Source of the DNA: an uncultured Bacillaceae bacterium
GTDB lineage: Bacteria > Bacillota > Bacilli > Bacillales > Caldibacillaceae
Direction: 5' to 3'
NCBI GenBank assembly: GCA_937951955.1
Contig: CALGAD010000102.1
Coordinates: 1-34,498, forward strand
DNA: 34,498 nucleotides
Under the pieces are notes generated by a model. The model did no database searches. It was not told the origin of the DNA and saw nothing but the letters and a program-made list of their open reading frames with translations. Of this stretch, positions 7,984 through 16,179 are shown in pieces; the first letter of the stretch is position 1, and each line of letters opens with the position of its first letter. The position numbers and the translations under genes are program-made.

Positions 7984-9525
7984 TTAATTTTTCGTAATAT
8001 CATCCACATAGAACATCTCGTCTAATCGCGGTTCAAAATTGATATTCGCTTTTAACCCGTAAACGGAATCCATCTGGAACAGGTAAATTTGCGGGCGCTC
8101 TTCCGCAATAATCTCCTGTACGCGTTGATACTGGGCGATTCTCTCTTCGGTATTCATGTTACTTTCCGCCACTTGCAGCAACTCTTCAACCTCATCATTG
8201 ATGTAGTCTGTTTCACCGACGTTTTCTGCTTGTTTTAAACGAACAAGGGCTAAAGCCGCATCAAACATCGAGTTTCCGTAGGCGATCATGAACATTTCCC
8301 CGAAGCTTTTTTCCGCATATTTTTCGGAGAAGGTACTCCATTCATGGAAGGTTAAATTCGCCTTAATCCCGACTTCGGCTAACATCGATTGAATGAGCTC
8401 GGCTGTTTCTTTATCCTTTAGATAGCGTCCGCTTGGTGCATCAAATTGAATCTCGATCCCATCAGGATATCCGGCTTCGGCAAGGAGTTCCCGGGCCCGA
8501 TCCGGATCATACAGGCTCGTTCCATACAACTTTTCATTTGCCCCGACATTTCCAGGAGTAACCCGCGTTCTTGTCGGTGTAGCCGCACCGTTATACAGAC
8601 TTTCAACGATCGCCTCTTTATCAATCGCCAGATCAATCGCCTCTCTTACGCGCGGATCACTCGTGACATATTCATCGGCTGTGCGCAATACGAGCAACAT
8701 CACGCGCTGGCTCGGGCTTTTGGCAAGTTTTAGATTCTCATCATTTTCGATACGCTCCCAGTCATCCGGCGGAATGTTTGTCGCAATGTCCACGCCACCG
8801 GCAAGTAATTCCGAAACTCTGGTTGAATCTTCCGGAATCGCCCTGAAAACGACCCGATCCCATTTCGGCTTTTCACCAAAATAATTTTCATTCGGTACTA
8901 AAACGACCCGGTCATCCTTAATCCACTCGGAGAACTTATACGGTCCTGTACCGACCGGCTGCTCGAGGAAGTGCTCCCAGCCATTTTCTTCAATATAATT
9001 TTTCGGGAGCATACCAGACCCTAGACGCGAGAGCCGGTTTAGCAATGCTGGTTCAGGATTATGGGTCACGATTTCCACTTCATAGTCACTAATCACATTA
9101 ACCTCAGCAATTTGATTGTAGTTTCCGTGTTCCAATAGCGTATTGTCTTTAGCCACCCGCTCTAAAGTAAATTTCACATCCTCTGCTGTAAACGGATCCC
9201 CGTTATGGAACTTAACATCCTCTCTTAACTTAAAACGCCATGTTTGGTCATCAATGATTTCCCATTCCGTGGCCAGATCACCGACGAAGCCACCTTCCCC
9301 ATCGTTTTTCACCAAATAGTTGAACATGTTTACATGAATGGCTTCTGTCGATGTGTTGTTGTGGTCGTGAATATCAAAGGTCACCATGTCCGAACCAGCT
9401 GCAATAATTAATTCATTCTCCCCCGATTCCGAACCATTACCAGAGACCTCCCCTGAACTATCCGGATTACAGGCCGTCAGGAAAAAGAAGAAAATCGCTG
9501 CGAAGACAAGCCATCGAAATTTCAT
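7984..9525 (-). CDS. Peptide-binding lipoprotein of ABC importer (solute-binding family 5)
   Basis: A 513-residue extracellular solute-binding protein anchored by lipid. The N-terminus has Lys/Arg, a hydrophobic stretch and the lipobox LTAC with Cys19, followed by a Ser/Gly/Glu-rich linker. The mature part has family 5 features: TFDIHDHNNTSTEAIHVNMFNYL, LATEWEIIDDQTWRFKLRE, VKFHNGDPFTAEDVKFTLER, and PVGTGPYKFSEW, all typical of DppA/OppA/nickel-type binders. AGGAGG is well placed upstream of the ATG. It starts 10 bases after the amidohydrolase, which couples substrate capture with hydrolysis. The ligand cannot be read from sequence; the surrounding hydrolases suggest di- or oligopeptides or N-acylated amino acids. 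Confidence 0.93.
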   Translation of the reverse strand: MKFRWLVFAAIFFFFLTACNPDSSGEVSGNGSESGENELIIAAGSDMVTFDIHDHNNTSTEAIHVNMFNYLVKNDGEGGFVGDLATEWEIIDDQTWRFKLREDVKFHNGDPFTAEDVKFTLERVAKDNTLLEHGNYNQIAEVNVISDYEVEIVTHNPEPALLNRLSRLGSGMLPKNYIEENGWEHFLEQPVGTGPYKFSEWIKDDRVVLVPNENYFGEKPKWDRVVFRAIPEDSTRVSELLAGGVDIATNIPPDDWERIENDENLKLAKSPSQRVMLLVLRTADEYVTSDPRVREAIDLAIDKEAIVESLYNGAATPTRTRVTPGNVGANEKLYGTSLYDPDRARELLAEAGYPDGIEIQFDAPSGRYLKDKETAELIQSMLAEVGIKANLTFHEWSTFSEKYAEKSFGEMFMIAYGNSMFDAALALVRLKQAENVGETDYINDEVEELLQVAESNMNTEERIAQYQRVQEIIAEERPQIYLFQMDSVYGLKANINFEPRLDEMFYVDDITKN

Positions 9526-9535
9526 TTTTTACCTC

Positions 9536-10729
9536 CTATTCATTTTGTTCAATATAATGGATAGCAAATCTTGCCAGCATGGCAGACCCATACGGCAAAG
9601 CATTTTCATCGATGTCAAATTTCGGATGGTGTCCCGGATAGCGTTCCATCGCATCATTTCCCACACCTAATCGGAAAAAGATGGAAGGAACTTTTTCCGA
9701 GTAAAAGGCAAAATCTTCCCCACCTAAAGACGGTTTTTCCCTGGAGCAATTGCCTTTCCCTAATACAAGCTCAGCCACTTCTTCCACCATATCTCTCAAA
9801 CGAAGGTCATTGATAATCGATGGAAAGCCGAAATTGTATTTAAACTCGTAAGTGGCGCCGAAAGCAGCAGTGATTCCTTTTATGACATTTTCCATCTTTG
9901 TCGGCAGCAGTTTCCGCAGTTTTGGATTTAACGTGCGAACAGTGCCTGTCATTTTCACGGTTGGGGCGATGATATTTGTGGCCGTGCCACCTTCAATCGT
10001 CCCGATGGTAATAACGACCGAGTCGATGGGCGGGATTTGTCGACTAACAATTTGCTGGAGTGATGTGATCACTTCACCGCTTACCGCGATTGCATCGACG
10101 GTCTGATGCGGATGGGCAGCGTGTCCGCCGCTGCCGATGACCATTAATTCGAACGTATCGGCGGATGCACAACCAATCTCCCCTTCAGTAACCGTTATTT
10201 TCCCTGTATCAATTCCGGTATTCACATGGAGACCGGCCATGACATCAACTTTTGGATTGTCTAAACAACCTTCTTTGATCATCAATTCAGCACCGCCTTC
10301 TCCCTCCTCGGCCGGTTGAAAAATAAATTTGATGTTCCCCTTTTTTAATGGTCGTCTGGACAAAATCGTTGCCGCTCCCATAAGCATCGCGGTATGGGCA
10401 TCGTGCCCGCAGGCATGCATTTTTCCGTCAATTTTCGAACGGTAAGGCACATTTTCTTTCTGATCTTGAATCGGCAGGGCGTCCATATCGGCCCGCAGAC
10501 CAATGGTAGGTCCGGGATTCTCCCCTCTTAATAAGGCAACGACCCCGGTTTTCCCCACATTGCGCTTGACTTCGAGACCGAGACTTTCTAGATAGTTCGC
10601 CACGATGGTCGATGTTCGAACCTCTTCAAAACCAAGCTCCGGATGTTGATGAAAATCGCGTCGCCATTCAATGAGTTGTTCCTTTAAAGTTTTTGCTTCC
10701 ACTAAAAACTCATCTTCCAATCCTGGCAA
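9536..10729 (-). CDS. M20 family amidohydrolase (N-acyl-amino-acid/hippurate hydrolase type)
   Basis: A 397-residue M20D amidohydrolase with all expected metal-site motifs: WRRDFHQHPELGFEE (22-36), GLRADMDALP, MHACGHDAH (104-112) with Cys107 and His109, FQPAEEGEGG (137-146) with Glu141/Glu142, SGGHAAHPH, and LGGEDF. It is similar in layout to the 1369-2565 gene but clearly diverged, so the two may differ in substrate. The start is a TTG preceded by a run of six Gs. It lies 14 bases after the dipeptidase stop and 10 bases before the binding-protein gene, inside one operon. It is probably cytoplasmic, since no signal peptide is visible. Confidence 0.9.
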   Translation of the reverse strand: MPGLEDEFLVEAKTLKEQLIEWRRDFHQHPELGFEEVRTSTIVANYLESLGLEVKRNVGKTGVVALLRGENPGPTIGLRADMDALPIQDQKENVPYRSKIDGKMHACGHDAHTAMLMGAATILSRRPLKKGNIKFIFQPAEEGEGGAELMIKEGCLDNPKVDVMAGLHVNTGIDTGKITVTEGEIGCASADTFELMVIGSGGHAAHPHQTVDAIAVSGEVITSLQQIVSRQIPPIDSVVITIGTIEGGTATNIIAPTVKMTGTVRTLNPKLRKLLPTKMENVIKGITAAFGATYEFKYNFGFPSIINDLRLRDMVEEVAELVLGKGNCSREKPSLGGEDFAFYSEKVPSIFFRLGVGNDAMERYPGHHPKFDIDENALPYGSAMLARFAIHYIEQNE

Positions 10730-10743
10730 AACAATCCCCCCTT

Positions 10744-12093
10744 TTACTGTTTCGCAAATTCCTCTATCACTTTGGCAATCACTTTAATGCCATCGATGTA
10801 ATCTTTAATGAAAATATTTTCATTCGGTGCATGATTATTGGACTCAAAATTGCCGACACCCACGGAAACTGCAGGAATTCCAAACTTTTGACATAGCTCA
10901 TACATCGGACCGGTGCCTGGCGACATTGGCAAAATCGTCGGTTCCATCTTCGTCACATATTCTGCAGCATTTACGACACTCTGGACGAGCGGATGATCAG
11001 GTGCTGTTCGTGCTGGATACTCCAGTCCATACACCTTCATTTCAATATCTGCAAAACCATTGTGATCCAGATGTTCTCTAAGCTGTTTCACAATCTTGTG
11101 CGGATCTTGATTCGGCACCAAACGAAAATCAAGTTTAACCTTTGCCCATGAAGGCAATACCGTTTTCGCACCTTCATCAGTATAGCCACTTTCAAACCCG
11201 CAAATGTTACATGTCGGTGAGAAAATCAATTGCCGTTTTAATGCTTCACCCGTTAAATTATTAACAAAATTCTGAATTCCGAGTTTCTCCTTCGTCTCTT
11301 CCTCGCTAAAAATAAATTGTTTAGTTAATTGGTAGTCTTCTTGGGTTAATTCAGCCACATCGTCATAAAATCCGGGAATCAACACTTGATTCTCTTTATT
11401 TTTCATCGATTCAAGCGCCCAGATGAGCCGCCAGGCCGGATTCTCAATAATCGCCGCATTGGCCGAGTGAAGATCGGTATTCGCCCCTTTACAAATGAGC
11501 TCAACATAAACCATTCCTTTTACACCTAGACTAATTTGCTGGCGACCGTCAGCATTTTTATATCCGAATTCCCAGATGCATCCATCGGCCTGTAACAACT
11601 CCTTATTGTTTTCGGCGAAATCTCCTAAATTCGGACTGCCTATCTCTTCTTCTCCTTCAACAATAAATTTGATATTGATAGGAAGTTCACCGTAAACTTG
11701 CTGGTAAGCATGGACGGCAGCGATTCTCGCCATTAAATTTCCTTTATTATCCGCCGCCCCTCGCGCGATTAGCTTCCCATCGACAATCTCTGCCGCAAAT
11801 GGCTCGACATCCCATAACTCAACAGGATCTTCTGGTTGCACATCATAATGATTATAGAATGATAGAGTTCGGCTAGTTTTTCCTTTAATCTCACCAAAAA
11901 CGACGGGAAATCCTTTCGTTTCTATTAACCGTGCACTTGCTTTGGTATATACTTGTAAATCATGAAGAACTTTGTTGGCCGCTTCTTCCATTCTGCGATT
12001 TTGCGCAGCAACACTTGGAATGCGACAAAGTTCTTGCAACCACCCGATATACAAATCTTTGTTTTCGTCGATATAATGAAATAACCGTTCCAA
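10744..12093 (-). CDS. M20 family dipeptidase (ArgE/DapE/carnosinase type)
   Basis: A 449-residue di-zinc dipeptidase. The co-catalytic site is visible as NHYDVQP (81-87; His82, Asp84), the bridging Asp115 in RGAADNKGN, the Glu pair in VEGEEEIGS (145-153), and a late SNNHAPNENI carrying the last His ligand. This layout matches the M20A/M20F dipeptidase group (PepV/CNDP-like) rather than the MHACGHD amidohydrolases next to it. The start codon is TTG with GGGGTGA upstream. It is the first gene of the minus-strand peptide-use operon, behind the promoter at 12160-12188. It probably cleaves dipeptides brought in by the linked importer. Confidence 0.9.
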   Translation of the reverse strand: MERLFHYIDENKDLYIGWLQELCRIPSVAAQNRRMEEAANKVLHDLQVYTKASARLIETKGFPVVFGEIKGKTSRTLSFYNHYDVQPEDPVELWDVEPFAAEIVDGKLIARGAADNKGNLMARIAAVHAYQQVYGELPINIKFIVEGEEEIGSPNLGDFAENNKELLQADGCIWEFGYKNADGRQQISLGVKGMVYVELICKGANTDLHSANAAIIENPAWRLIWALESMKNKENQVLIPGFYDDVAELTQEDYQLTKQFIFSEEETKEKLGIQNFVNNLTGEALKRQLIFSPTCNICGFESGYTDEGAKTVLPSWAKVKLDFRLVPNQDPHKIVKQLREHLDHNGFADIEMKVYGLEYPARTAPDHPLVQSVVNAAEYVTKMEPTILPMSPGTGPMYELCQKFGIPAVSVGVGNFESNNHAPNENIFIKDYIDGIKVIAKVIEEFAKQ

Positions 12094-12159
12094 TCTATCA
12101 CCCCGAATACATTGATAAAGGATAATTTCTTTTATTGTTCCTAAAATATGTTATTATAA

Positions 12160-12188
12160 AATATAATATAATATAAATTTTGCGTCAA
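12160..12188 (-). promoter_or_regulatory. Sigma-A-type promoter for the dipeptidase-importer operon
   Basis: On the minus strand, TTGACG (12188-12183) is followed after exactly 17 bases by TATATT (12165-12160). It lies about 70 bases upstream of the first gene. The region is very A+T rich, so several other -10-like hexamers exist, including ones usable on the plus strand for the divergent peptidase. Confidence 0.65.
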
Positions 12189-12235
12189 TTTTTAATTTAG
12201 TTTTTCTTGATAATTTTTGATAATTAAGTGAAGGG

Positions 12236-13369
12236 ATGATGAATTTGGATAAGTTGTACCGGTACTTGGAAGAACACAAAACGAAGATGACTGACGATGT
12301 GCTTACTTTAGTGAAAGCCGAATCTCCTTCCGAAAATAAGGCATTGGTCGATGCATGCGGAATAACACTACAACAGATGGCAAAGCGACTTATTAACGGT
12401 ACGATAGAAACATTTCCCCAAACGACCCGCGGGGATCATTTTAAAATGACTGTGGGACAAGGGAAACGCCGCGTACTTGTATGTGCGCACTTCGATACGG
12501 TCTGGCAGCAAGGTCGCTTGCCGATCAAAATAGAAGACGGAAAGATTTTCGGACCCGGCGCTTACGATATGAAAGGCGGAATTGTCCAATCTTTATGGGC
12601 GGTCAAAGCGTTGATAGATAACGGGGAATTCCCCGAACACGAAATCGTCTTTTTGTTTACATCCGATGAGGAGCTAGGAAGCCAGACTTCCCGAAAAATT
12701 ATTGAGGAAGAGGCATTGAAAAGCGACGTCGTCTTAATCACGGAGCCTCCGATCGACTATACCGGGGAGTTAAAAACCGCGAGAAAAGGTGTCGGTATTT
12801 ATCAATTAGAAGTTTTCGGGAAAGCGGCCCATGCCGGAAATAATCACAGCGCAGGAAAAAGTGCCATTTTGGAGCTTGCCCAACAAATTATTAAACTCGA
12901 AAACTTAACGAATTATCACCTCGGTACAACGGTGAATGTAGGTGTCGTTCGCGGTGGAAGTAAATCGAATGTCGTTTCCGACTATGCCGTTGCTGAAATC
13001 GATTTTCGCGTGGAAACGGATGAGGAAGCAGAACGTTTGGTAGATATCATGGAAAATTTACAGCCCCTTACGGATGGGGTGGAAATTAAAGTATCCGGTG
13101 AGCTGAATCGCCCGCCGATGGTCAAAACAGAAAAAACGGAAGAACTTTTCCGCAAAGCGCAAGAAGCCGGTGCATTAGTTGGGCTCAATATCGGGGAGAA
13201 ACTTGCCGGTGGCGGTAGCGATGGCAACTTTACAGCCAGTTTAGGGGTCCCTACTCTCGATGGACTGGGGGCTCTAGGGGCTGGTGCTCATACGGAACAT
13301 GAACATATTATTATCGATGAACTGCCAAAAAGAGCGGCAATGTTTGCAAGGTTATTGCAAAAAATATAA
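12236..13369 (+). CDS. M20 family peptidase (carboxypeptidase G2/ArgE-like)
   Basis: A 377-residue zinc peptidase read away from the importer operon. Metal ligands are visible in VCAHFDTVW (His85, Asp87), GPGAYDMKGG (Asp111), TSDEELGS (Glu145/Glu146) and a late AHTEHEH. GPGAYDMKGG resembles glutamate carboxypeptidase (CPG2) more than the other M20 proteins here. The start is uncertain: two adjacent ATGs (12236, 12239) sit almost on top of AAGGG, while an in-frame TTG at 12245 has ideal 9-base spacing. The last could be the true start. It has no same-strand partner and stands alone between two minus-strand blocks. It likely releases a C-terminal amino acid from a peptide or conjugate. Confidence 0.88.
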   Translation: MMNLDKLYRYLEEHKTKMTDDVLTLVKAESPSENKALVDACGITLQQMAKRLINGTIETFPQTTRGDHFKMTVGQGKRRVLVCAHFDTVWQQGRLPIKIEDGKIFGPGAYDMKGGIVQSLWAVKALIDNGEFPEHEIVFLFTSDEELGSQTSRKIIEEEALKSDVVLITEPPIDYTGELKTARKGVGIYQLEVFGKAAHAGNNHSAGKSAILELAQQIIKLENLTNYHLGTTVNVGVVRGGSKSNVVSDYAVAEIDFRVETDEEAERLVDIMENLQPLTDGVEIKVSGELNRPPMVKTEKTEELFRKAQEAGALVGLNIGEKLAGGGSDGNFTASLGVPTLDGLGALGAGAHTEHEHIIIDELPKRAAMFARLLQKI

Positions 13370-13451
13370 AAAACAATTGTAATAACGATAAATATAAGAG
13401 AATACGAAACGCAAAAAATGCTTCATTAAATCTTGTCATCGTAACAAAAAT

Positions 13452-13490
13452 ACGGGTAATCGCGTAGAATTCCCTCTACGGATTACCCGT
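13452..13490 (-). terminator. Terminator of the DUF819 gene
   Basis: A 10-bp stem (ACGGGTAATC 13452-13461 with GATTACCCGT 13481-13490) has an inner CGTAGA/TCTACG pairing. On the minus strand it is followed by ATTTTTG, directly after the DUF819 stop codon. Confidence 0.8.
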
Positions 13491-13497
13491 TGTTCAT

Positions 13498-14715
13498 TTA
13501 TAAAGTACTTAACCAGGCGCCAATTGCCGATCCTATATAGTTGCCGATAATATAGCCTAAAGTACCTACAAGCATGATCGGTCCGACTAGTTTGATCCAG
13601 CCTTTGGAAATCGCCATTGCCGCGGCCGTTGTTGGTCCTCCAATATTCGCATTGCTCGCCAGAATAATTTCTTCCAGTGAAAATTTAAAGATTTTCCCTA
13701 TACCGAAGGAAATGATCATGTTGATGATCACCATCAAAGCACAGAATACGAAGATGAGCGGTGCATTTTGCAAGATGACTTGAATGGAAGCCGGAACACC
13801 GATCACGACGAAGAAAATGTAAATTAAAAACGTACCGATTTCCTGAGTTCCGTGGATGTTTTCAAAGTAACGCGGGAACAGAGTTACCGCAAGCAGTGTA
13901 ATCGTCGTTAACATCAAGTAGTTATCGCCAAATATTCCGTTTAAAATATTTAAAAATACATTCACATCTTCACCAGAAGGAATCAATTCATCAAAGAAAC
14001 CGGCAATTGTAAATGAGATAGCGACAATGACAAATGTCGTCCCGACAGCTTTGGCAATATCGAGCAAGGAGATATCTTTTCTCTTCCAGTAGGATGCGGC
14101 GAGATTTTCCTCCCCTTTGACGTTACTTTCCAGCTCATCGATGTACGGGGTGTTGAAAAATTTTCGGAAAAACGTTAATGATGGAATCAAGATCAACACT
14201 AAGAAATAAAGCGCCATCACCATATTATCAGCAACAACCGTCGCTGATACGAGATCGCCTGGTGTTTCAAATTTTGCGGTCATCGCAACAAAGTTGACGC
14301 CGCCACCGATATAAGACCCGGTCATCATCGCAGAAATCTTATATAGTAAAGGAATATGATCTTTGAGTAAAAAGAAGGCGATAATAGCACCAGCCACAGT
14401 TCCGACAGAACTAATCAGGAAAATTATCACTAATCTACCACTTTCGCGCCAGATCTTTCGTATATTCGATTGAAAAAGGAGTAACGGAATCGCTAACGGG
14501 ATGACATACGACCAGACAGTGTCATACACCGGTGATTCAGTAGGAATGATATTCAAGTTGGCCAAAACCATCGCACCAACAAGCGCGATGATCGCCCCGG
14601 ATATTTTGGCAGCCCATTGATATTTTTGTTCTAAATAAATACTGATCGCTGCCCAGCCGACCAGGATCGCCCAGAGAATCCATGTATCATCCGGTTGAAT
14701 CAATGTGTTCGTCAT
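13498..14715 (-). CDS. DUF819 family integral membrane protein (YjcL-like)
   Basis: I take the ATG at 14715 (405 residues), because GGAGGG lies 8 bases upstream; the frame also has a TTG at 14730 that would put that same G-run inside the gene. The protein is mostly hydrophobic with roughly eleven membrane helices. It contains the glycine-rich patches TGSYIGGGVNFVAM and ASNANIGGPTTAAAMAI, which I associate with the DUF819/YjcL family of uncharacterised transporter-like proteins. No substrate is established for this family to my knowledge. The remains of a regulator lie just upstream on the same strand, so this was probably once a regulator-transporter pair, perhaps for an amino-acid- or peptide-derived compound. 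Confidence 0.83.
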   Translation of the reverse strand: MTNTLIQPDDTWILWAILVGWAAISIYLEQKYQWAAKISGAIIALVGAMVLANLNIIPTESPVYDTVWSYVIPLAIPLLLFQSNIRKIWRESGRLVIIFLISSVGTVAGAIIAFFLLKDHIPLLYKISAMMTGSYIGGGVNFVAMTAKFETPGDLVSATVVADNMVMALYFLVLILIPSLTFFRKFFNTPYIDELESNVKGEENLAASYWKRKDISLLDIAKAVGTTFVIVAISFTIAGFFDELIPSGEDVNVFLNILNGIFGDNYLMLTTITLLAVTLFPRYFENIHGTQEIGTFLIYIFFVVIGVPASIQVILQNAPLIFVFCALMVIINMIISFGIGKIFKFSLEEIILASNANIGGPTTAAAMAISKGWIKLVGPIMLVGTLGYIIGNYIGSAIGAWLSTL

Positions 14716-14751
14716 TTCCCAACCCTCCAATTTTTATCAAAATTGAATGCA

Positions 14752-15240
14752 TTAACCAATATCGAAAAGAAGTGAATAAATTTGCCGCGGTCTAGCTCTA
14801 TTGACCGGCTTTTCCTAAACCGTAACCGCTACCAATCTTCTAATTGAATAAACAGTCGCCGCACACTTATTGGTGAAATTCTTAACCTATTCGCCAAGTC
14901 TATGGCGGTTACCGAATTTTTGCCGTGAAATTCGAAAAAGAAAGAATTCGGTTGATGGTCGAACCGCTCACAATCGCTTTATTTGCGATTTCTAAAATCT
15001 TTTCATCATCATTCCCGCAGTGAATATGTCAAAACCTTGATTGCTTAAAATGTTGCGAATCGTCTAATTGTCAGCCACCCCAGGTGATGATAAATCCTAA
15101 TTCGCGCCTTTTGATCCATTTGATAACGGGCTACGTCTCTTCCCCGTAATCTACTAGACTTTGCTGTAAAGCTAGTAGTCTTCCATGAAATTGTTATCCC
15201 GTTAAATCAACCTGCTCGAAAATTTCTATAAATCGATAAA
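14752..15240 (-). pseudogene. Decayed regulator gene, related to the winged-helix regulator at 2620-3921
   Basis: No intact frame exists here, but minus-strand frames carry recognisable protein fragments. One frame gives TAIDLANRLRISPISVRRLF followed by IQLED, a clear helix-turn-helix. After a shift it continues as EKPVNRARPRQIYSLL and ends at a TAA (14752-14754). This matches the order of the C-terminus of the 2620-3921 regulator (LSNWLNITERYARRILKELEE then SGRGRPKIIYKL). Before it, another frame gives LSFSNFTAKI, comparable to VSFSRNILAKI in the same regulator. Further upstream a frame reads LALQQSLVDYGEE and RRELGFIITWGG with several stops. At least two shifts and several stops are needed, and about 490 bases remain of an expected 1300. 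The fragment ends 36 bases before the DUF819 start. Confidence 0.6.
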
Positions 15241-15251
15241 CCCAGTCGAAA

Positions 15252-15932
15252 TTAGTAAGTGATTCGATGTCCGACCAGTTCCAGTACCCCACCATAAATC
15301 GCATCATTTCCCGTTTTCAATGCCCAATTTTGATTGCCGTAGTCATAGTGCCACCATTCTTCGGGGTAATTCGTAAATCCGGCCTGTTCCATAATACTTT
15401 TTAATAGTTTGCGATTCTCTTTGATTTGTTTCTCTTTTTGAGTGGGGTTTTGAATATGTTCGTAATAGTCTGTTCTTGCTTTATCTATAAAATCATCAAA
15501 TGCTGTCCCCATATTCAGCGGACCGTGTTGATTGGCAATCGTTAAATCAATCGCACCACCGGTTAAGTGATTGGCCGGTCGCATCGGATCCTTCGAAGGC
15601 CTGGCCACATACTTCGTCAATTCTTTTTTCAGTTCATTACCCGTAAGACCTTTTAACTGTAGTTGCTTTTCTAATTGTTGATACAGTGCTAACTGAACCT
15701 GGTAAGGTCGCCAGGCGTCAAAAACAATAAAATAATGGTCCTCAGGAAGGTATTGAACCGCGTTTAAAAGACGTTTGACAGCACCTTCCCTGAGATAACA
15801 ATCATCCAGCGCACCTGGAATATTGTTTTGAAAATAATACGGTTCGACAACTATTTTTTCAGATATCCCTGTTAGTGATACGAGTTTTTCATGATTTTCA
15901 ATAATCGGGATTTGCGCCTTCGTTCGGTAAAT
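15252..15932 (-). CDS. D-alanyl-D-alanine dipeptidase (VanX/DdpX type, M15D), no canonical start codon
   Basis: An open frame of 226 codons on the minus strand encodes a zinc D-Ala-D-Ala dipeptidase. Numbered from the ATT at 15932, the catalytic set is complete: FDAWRPYQ with Arg75, NHLTGGAIDLT with zinc ligands His122 and Asp129, MGTAFD, and EEWWHYDYGN with Glu192 and His195. The frame has no ATG, GTG or TTG until a TTG at 15620, which would delete Arg75. ATT at 15932 is about 10 bases after a GGGGG ribosome site and would begin the protein as (M)YRTKAQIPIIE. Two ATGs at 15942 and 15939 are in another frame and stop after about 14 codons. So the gene either starts at ATT, has lost ATG by mutation, or has a one-base frameshift. 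Next to alanine racemase it would supply D-alanine. Confidence 0.75.
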   Translation of the reverse strand: MYRTKAQIPIIENHEKLVSLTGISEKIVVEPYYFQNNIPGALDDCYLREGAVKRLLNAVQYLPEDHYFIVFDAWRPYQVQLALYQQLEKQLQLKGLTGNELKKELTKYVARPSKDPMRPANHLTGGAIDLTIANQHGPLNMGTAFDDFIDKARTDYYEHIQNPTQKEKQIKENRKLLKSIMEQAGFTNYPEEWWHYDYGNQNWALKTGNDAIYGGVLELVGHRITY

Positions 15933-16071
15933 TGTTCATCATCCCCCTTTTAAGAACTAGAAGATAAATGCCCGCCATCGTTTCCAGTAATATTATGAAT
16001 TTTCAATTATATATTTTATTTCTAGAATTTCTCTCGTCAACGTCCTTTAATCATCTGAAATTAAAAAAATC

Positions 16072-16090
16072 GTGAGAGGACACCTCTCAC
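16072..16090 (-). terminator. Terminator downstream of alr
   Basis: GTGAGAGG (16072-16079) pairs with CCTCTCAC (16083-16090) across a 3-base loop. Read on the minus strand it is followed by GATTTTTTT. It lies about 90 bases after the alr stop. Confidence 0.78.
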
Positions 16091-16179
16091 ACTTCAAATA
16101 GAAATCTCGTCCCGTCCATGTGTGCGCCGGACTGGAATAACGATTTTCCGGTCGCGATGAATACGATGTTCTTTTCCGC

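Noticed and set aside
15056..15070. A 14-base match (AATCGTCTAATTGT) shared with about 24449-24462, considered as a repeat or attachment site
   Set aside because: One or two exact 14-mers are expected by chance in a window this size, and neither copy is next to an integrase or element border.
15252..15932. Possible vancomycin-resistance determinant
   Set aside because: Only a VanX-type dipeptidase is present; there is no vanH, vanA-type ligase or vanRS, and the context is alanine catabolism.
16091..16179. In-frame open stretch after the alr stop (reads EKNIVFIATGKSLFQSGAHM on the minus strand), considered as a read-through extension or gene remnant
   Set aside because: It is only about 30 codons, has no start or recognised family, and alr already has normal length.
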